A DNA stretch of 7,477 nucleotides from Pseudomonadota bacterium (GTDB lineage Bacteria > Pseudomonadota > Gammaproteobacteria > Steroidobacterales > Steroidobacteraceae). A program made the translations under genes and the position numbers. The notes under the pieces are model-generated. The model was not told where the DNA came from. It saw nothing but the letters and a program-made list of their open reading frames with translations, and did not search any database. Of the stretch, positions 5,652 to 7,477 are shown in pieces (positions within the stretch are counted from its first letter, which is position 1; each line of letters begins with the position of its first letter). Where the stretch lies: NCBI GenBank assembly GCA_021815905.1, contig JAKAZP010000124.1, forward strand, positions 1 through 7,477, read 5' to 3'.

Positions 5652-6483
5652 GCGCCCCGTGCCCCCACTCCCTCCCGGACCCGCCCTGCGGCCGCCAGCG
5701 CGCGGCACCGCCGCCCGCGCCACGGGGCCCGCGGACGCGGTGCTCGAGGTGACCGGCCTCGGCAAGCGCTTCGCCGGCCTTCTCGCCGTCGATCAGGTTT
5801 CCTTCGCGGTGCATCCGGGCGAGGTCGTCGGCCTTCTCGGACCGAACGGCGCGGGCAAGACGACCACCATCAACATGATTCTCGGCGTGTTGAGCCCGAG
5901 CGCCGGCGGCGTCCGGATCGGAGGCGTCGATCTCGCCCGCGAGCGCGCGCATGCGCTGGCGCACGCGAATTTCTCCGCCGTCTACGCCTCGCTCCCGGGC
6001 AACCTCACCGTGGAGCAGAACCTCAGGTTCTTCGGCCTCGTCTACGGCGTGCGGGGGCTCGCCGGCCGGATCGAGGAGTTGCTGTCGCAGTTCGAGCTCG
6101 AGCGCCTGAGGCGCGTGAAGTGCGGAGTGCTCTCCTCGGGCGAGCAGACTCGGGTCGCCCTCGCGAAGGCCGTCATCAACCGGCCGCGGCTGCTGCTGCT
6201 CGATGAGCCGACCGCATCGCTCGATCCGTCCGCCGCGCAGACCGTGCGCGCGCGCATCCGCGCGCTCGCGCTCGAGGGCGGCTGCGGCATCCTCTGGACC
6301 TCGCACAACATGTACGAGGTCGAGGAGGTCTGCGACCGGGTGTTGTTCCTCTCGCGCGGGCGAATCCTGCTCGAGGGCGATCCCCGCCGGCTGCCGCGGG
6401 CGCACGGCGCCGCCACCCTGGAGGAGCTCTTCATCCGTCTCGCGCGCGAGCCGCTCGCCGACCCGCCGGGAGGTGCGCGATGA
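5650..6483 (+). CDS. ABC-2 exporter ATP-binding subunit with atypical Q-loop and signature
   Basis: This 277-residue protein powers the adjacent permease by ATP hydrolysis on the cytoplasmic side of the inner membrane. Seen in order are Phe41 as a possible A-loop aromatic, Walker A GPNGAGKT (64-71), signature LSSGEQTR (161-168, instead of LSGGQ), Walker B LLLLDEP (181-187), the SLDP D-loop (190-193) and the switch His219 in TSHNM. The usual Q-loop glutamine is not recognisable: the region reads NFSAVYASLPGNLTVEQN (107-124). My recollection is that a subgroup of ABC-2 ATPases shares both variants. Residues 1-30 are Pro/Ala/Arg-rich and precede the domain proper, which starts at VLEV. GTG codons at 5650, 5659 and 5740 (Val31) are all possible starts and none has a clear Shine-Dalgarno, so the true N-terminus is uncertain. 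The gene ends in TGA sharing ATGA with the permease start. Confidence 0.92.
   Translation: MRPVPPLPPGPALRPPARGTAARATGPADAVLEVTGLGKRFAGLLAVDQVSFAVHPGEVVGLLGPNGAGKTTTINMILGVLSPSAGGVRIGGVDLARERAHALAHANFSAVYASLPGNLTVEQNLRFFGLVYGVRGLAGRIEELLSQFELERLRRVKCGVLSSGEQTRVALAKAVINRPRLLLLDEPTASLDPSAAQTVRARIRALALEGGCGILWTSHNMYEVEEVCDRVLFLSRGRILLEGDPRRLPRAHGAATLEELFIRLAREPLADPPGGAR
6468..6474 (+). promoter_or_regulatory. Shine-Dalgarno site of the permease gene inside the ATPase gene
   Basis: GGGAGGT ends five bases before ATG 6480, and that ATG overlaps the ATPase stop as ATGA (6480-6483). This supports the permease start and translational coupling of the two subunits. Confidence 0.8.
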
Positions 6484-7283
6484 GAGCGCGGCCGGTCGCG
6501 GGCATCGTGCTGCGCCAGGTCTACCTGATCCGCGGCAGCCCGGTGCGGGCGCTGCCGATGTTCGCCTGGGTGGCGATCGACATCGTGGTGTGGGGCTTCA
6601 TCACGCGCTATCTCAATTCCATGAGCGCCGGCCGGTTCAATTACGTGCCGAGCCTGCTCGGGGCGGTGCTGATGTGGGATTTCTTCACCCGCATCATGCA
6701 GGGAGTGAGCACCGCGTTCCTCGAGGACGTCTGGTCGCGCAACTTCCTCAATCTGTTCGCCACTCCGCTCACCCTCTCGGAATACATCAGCGGGCTCGTG
6801 CTGACGAGCATGGGCACGAGCGCCGTCGGGCTCGCCGTCATGCTGCTGCTCGCGACGGCGGTATTCGGGCTCTCCTTCTTCGCCCTGGGCGCGCTCCTCG
6901 TGCCGTTTCTCCTCGTGTTGTTCTGCTTCGGGATCGCCCTCGGGATCCTCGCGAGCGCGCTCGTGCTGCGTCTCGGGCCGGCCTCCGAGTGGCTGGTCTG
7001 GCCCATGCCGGCGCTGCTCTCGCCGTTCGTCGGCGTGTTCTATCCCCTGTCGACGCTGCCGGGCTGGATGCGGAAGGTGGCGCTCGTGCTGCCCCCCTCC
7101 TACGTGTTCCAGGGCATGCGAGCCGTGCTCGCCGGCCGGTCGTTCTCCGCCTTCGGGCTCGCCCTCGGCGCAAGCCTCGCGCTGCTCGACATCCTGCTCG
7201 CGGCCTTCTTCTTCTCGCGGGTGTTCCGCCATGCCGTGCGCACGGGGCTGCTGGCGCGGTACAGCGCCGAAAGCACCTCCTGA
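6480..7283 (+). CDS. ABC-2 type exporter permease
   Basis: This 267-residue membrane protein is the transmembrane partner of the preceding ATPase. Hydrophobic segments lie at about 25-45, 57-75, 103-130, 135-163, 172-192 and 225-248, giving the six helices usual for ABC-2 permeases. A conserved-looking cytoplasmic stretch, FLEDVWSRNFLNLFATPLTL (80-99), follows helix 2, and the family's ending pattern LPPSYVFQGMR (204-214) is present after the short loop STLPGWMRK. The length is typical for the small ABC-2 permeases, as in NodJ-like or drug exporters. The gene starts at ATG 6480 with a strong Shine-Dalgarno site and ends with TGA 7281-7283. ATPase and permease form a complete minimal exporter, each subunit probably acting as a dimer. 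The substrate cannot be told; no biosynthetic gene is adjacent in view. Confidence 0.93.
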   Translation: MRARPVAGIVLRQVYLIRGSPVRALPMFAWVAIDIVVWGFITRYLNSMSAGRFNYVPSLLGAVLMWDFFTRIMQGVSTAFLEDVWSRNFLNLFATPLTLSEYISGLVLTSMGTSAVGLAVMLLLATAVFGLSFFALGALLVPFLLVLFCFGIALGILASALVLRLGPASEWLVWPMPALLSPFVGVFYPLSTLPGWMRKVALVLPPSYVFQGMRAVLAGRSFSAFGLALGASLALLDILLAAFFFSRVFRHAVRTGLLARYSAESTS

Positions 7284-7477
7284 GGCCCGGTAGTTCCACC
7301 GCGACCGCAACGTGCGCGCGGGACCGGCGCGGACCGGCGATCGCCCCCCGGGCCGCGGCATCCGCCCGGCGGCCGCCGGCGCCGGCGCCCTGCTCCGGGG
7401 AAGCTCGGCCGACCCGGCCCCAGCGCGGGCACGAGCTCGGCCCACGCATCCGATGCGCCGACCCGCTGCCGCCTTGT
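7284..7477. other. Very GC-rich noncoding end with palindromes and a short tandem repeat
   Basis: I see no supported gene in the last 194 bases. The region holds a tandem 10-base repeat (GGACCGGCGC then GGACCGGCGA, 7321-7340), two adjacent perfect palindromes (GGCGGCCGCC 7368-7377 and GGCGCCGGCGCC 7378-7389), a direct repeat of AGCTCGGCC (7402-7410 and 7434-7442), and CGCATC-C-GATGCG (7445-7457). None is followed by a T-run, so no standard intrinsic terminator for the ABC operon can be called. The open frame on the opposite strand (starting 7445) continues antisense through the permease and looks like a shadow. Confidence 0.6.

Noticed and set aside
5425..6405. A 326-codon - strand open frame across the control region and the ATPase gene
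   Set aside because: It is antisense to the clear ABC motifs and has no recognisable domain; it would also fill the region holding the divergent promoters.
6042..7445. A 467-codon - strand open frame opposite the ABC genes
   Set aside because: It lies antisense to the ATPase and permease, its composition is Arg/Glu/Gly/Ala-rich low complexity, and no Shine-Dalgarno or domain supports it.
1..7477. CRISPR arrays, tRNA or rRNA genes, insertion sequences or phage genes
   Set aside because: I saw no regularly spaced repeats, no RNA gene landmarks, and no transposase, integrase or phage protein in any frame.

Overview
The window is GC-rich bacterial DNA, roughly two-thirds G+C by eye, with densely packed genes, GTG starts and long spurious antisense reading frames. 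The envelope genes (M16 peptidase, RND pump with periplasmic adaptor, ABC-2 exporter) indicate a Gram-negative bacterium. The closest resemblances I recognise are gammaproteobacterial, for example the MexHI-type pump and extended -10 promoter style. I cannot name the genus from the sequence.

Layout from left to right. (1) Bases 1-268 are the 3' end of an M16-family (insulinase-like) peptidase gene, + strand, cut by the window edge. (2) A 146-base gap with a (GCC)6 run, a short dyad and a possible extended -10 leads to a ferritin-like, probably di-iron, protein at 415-1251 (+). (3) This gene runs tail to tail into, and overlaps by 38 bases, a two-gene efflux operon on the - strand: a periplasmic adaptor (4289-5422) followed by a 1021-residue RND pump (1214-4279). 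The pump's Shine-Dalgarno sequence is built on the adaptor's stop codon. (4) Bases 5423-5649 form a divergent control region with a candidate adaptor promoter, an 18-base imperfect palindrome and repeated GAGACCGGT elements. (5) On the + strand follow an ABC ATPase (5650-6483) and its ABC-2 permease (6480-7283), coupled by an ATGA overlap. (6) The last 194 bases are very GC-rich, with palindromes and a short tandem repeat but no gene I can support.

Two export systems therefore sit back to back around one control region: a proton-driven RND pump/adaptor pair without its own outer-membrane channel gene in view, and an ATP-driven ABC-2 exporter. A shared regulator acting between them is plausible but not shown. 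I see no clearly new biological system. The items most worth a second look are the ferritin-like protein with a Gln where a ligand Glu is usual and a low-complexity tail, the ABC ATPase lacking a recognisable Q-loop glutamine, the palindrome in the divergent control region, and the twin start site of the adaptor gene.
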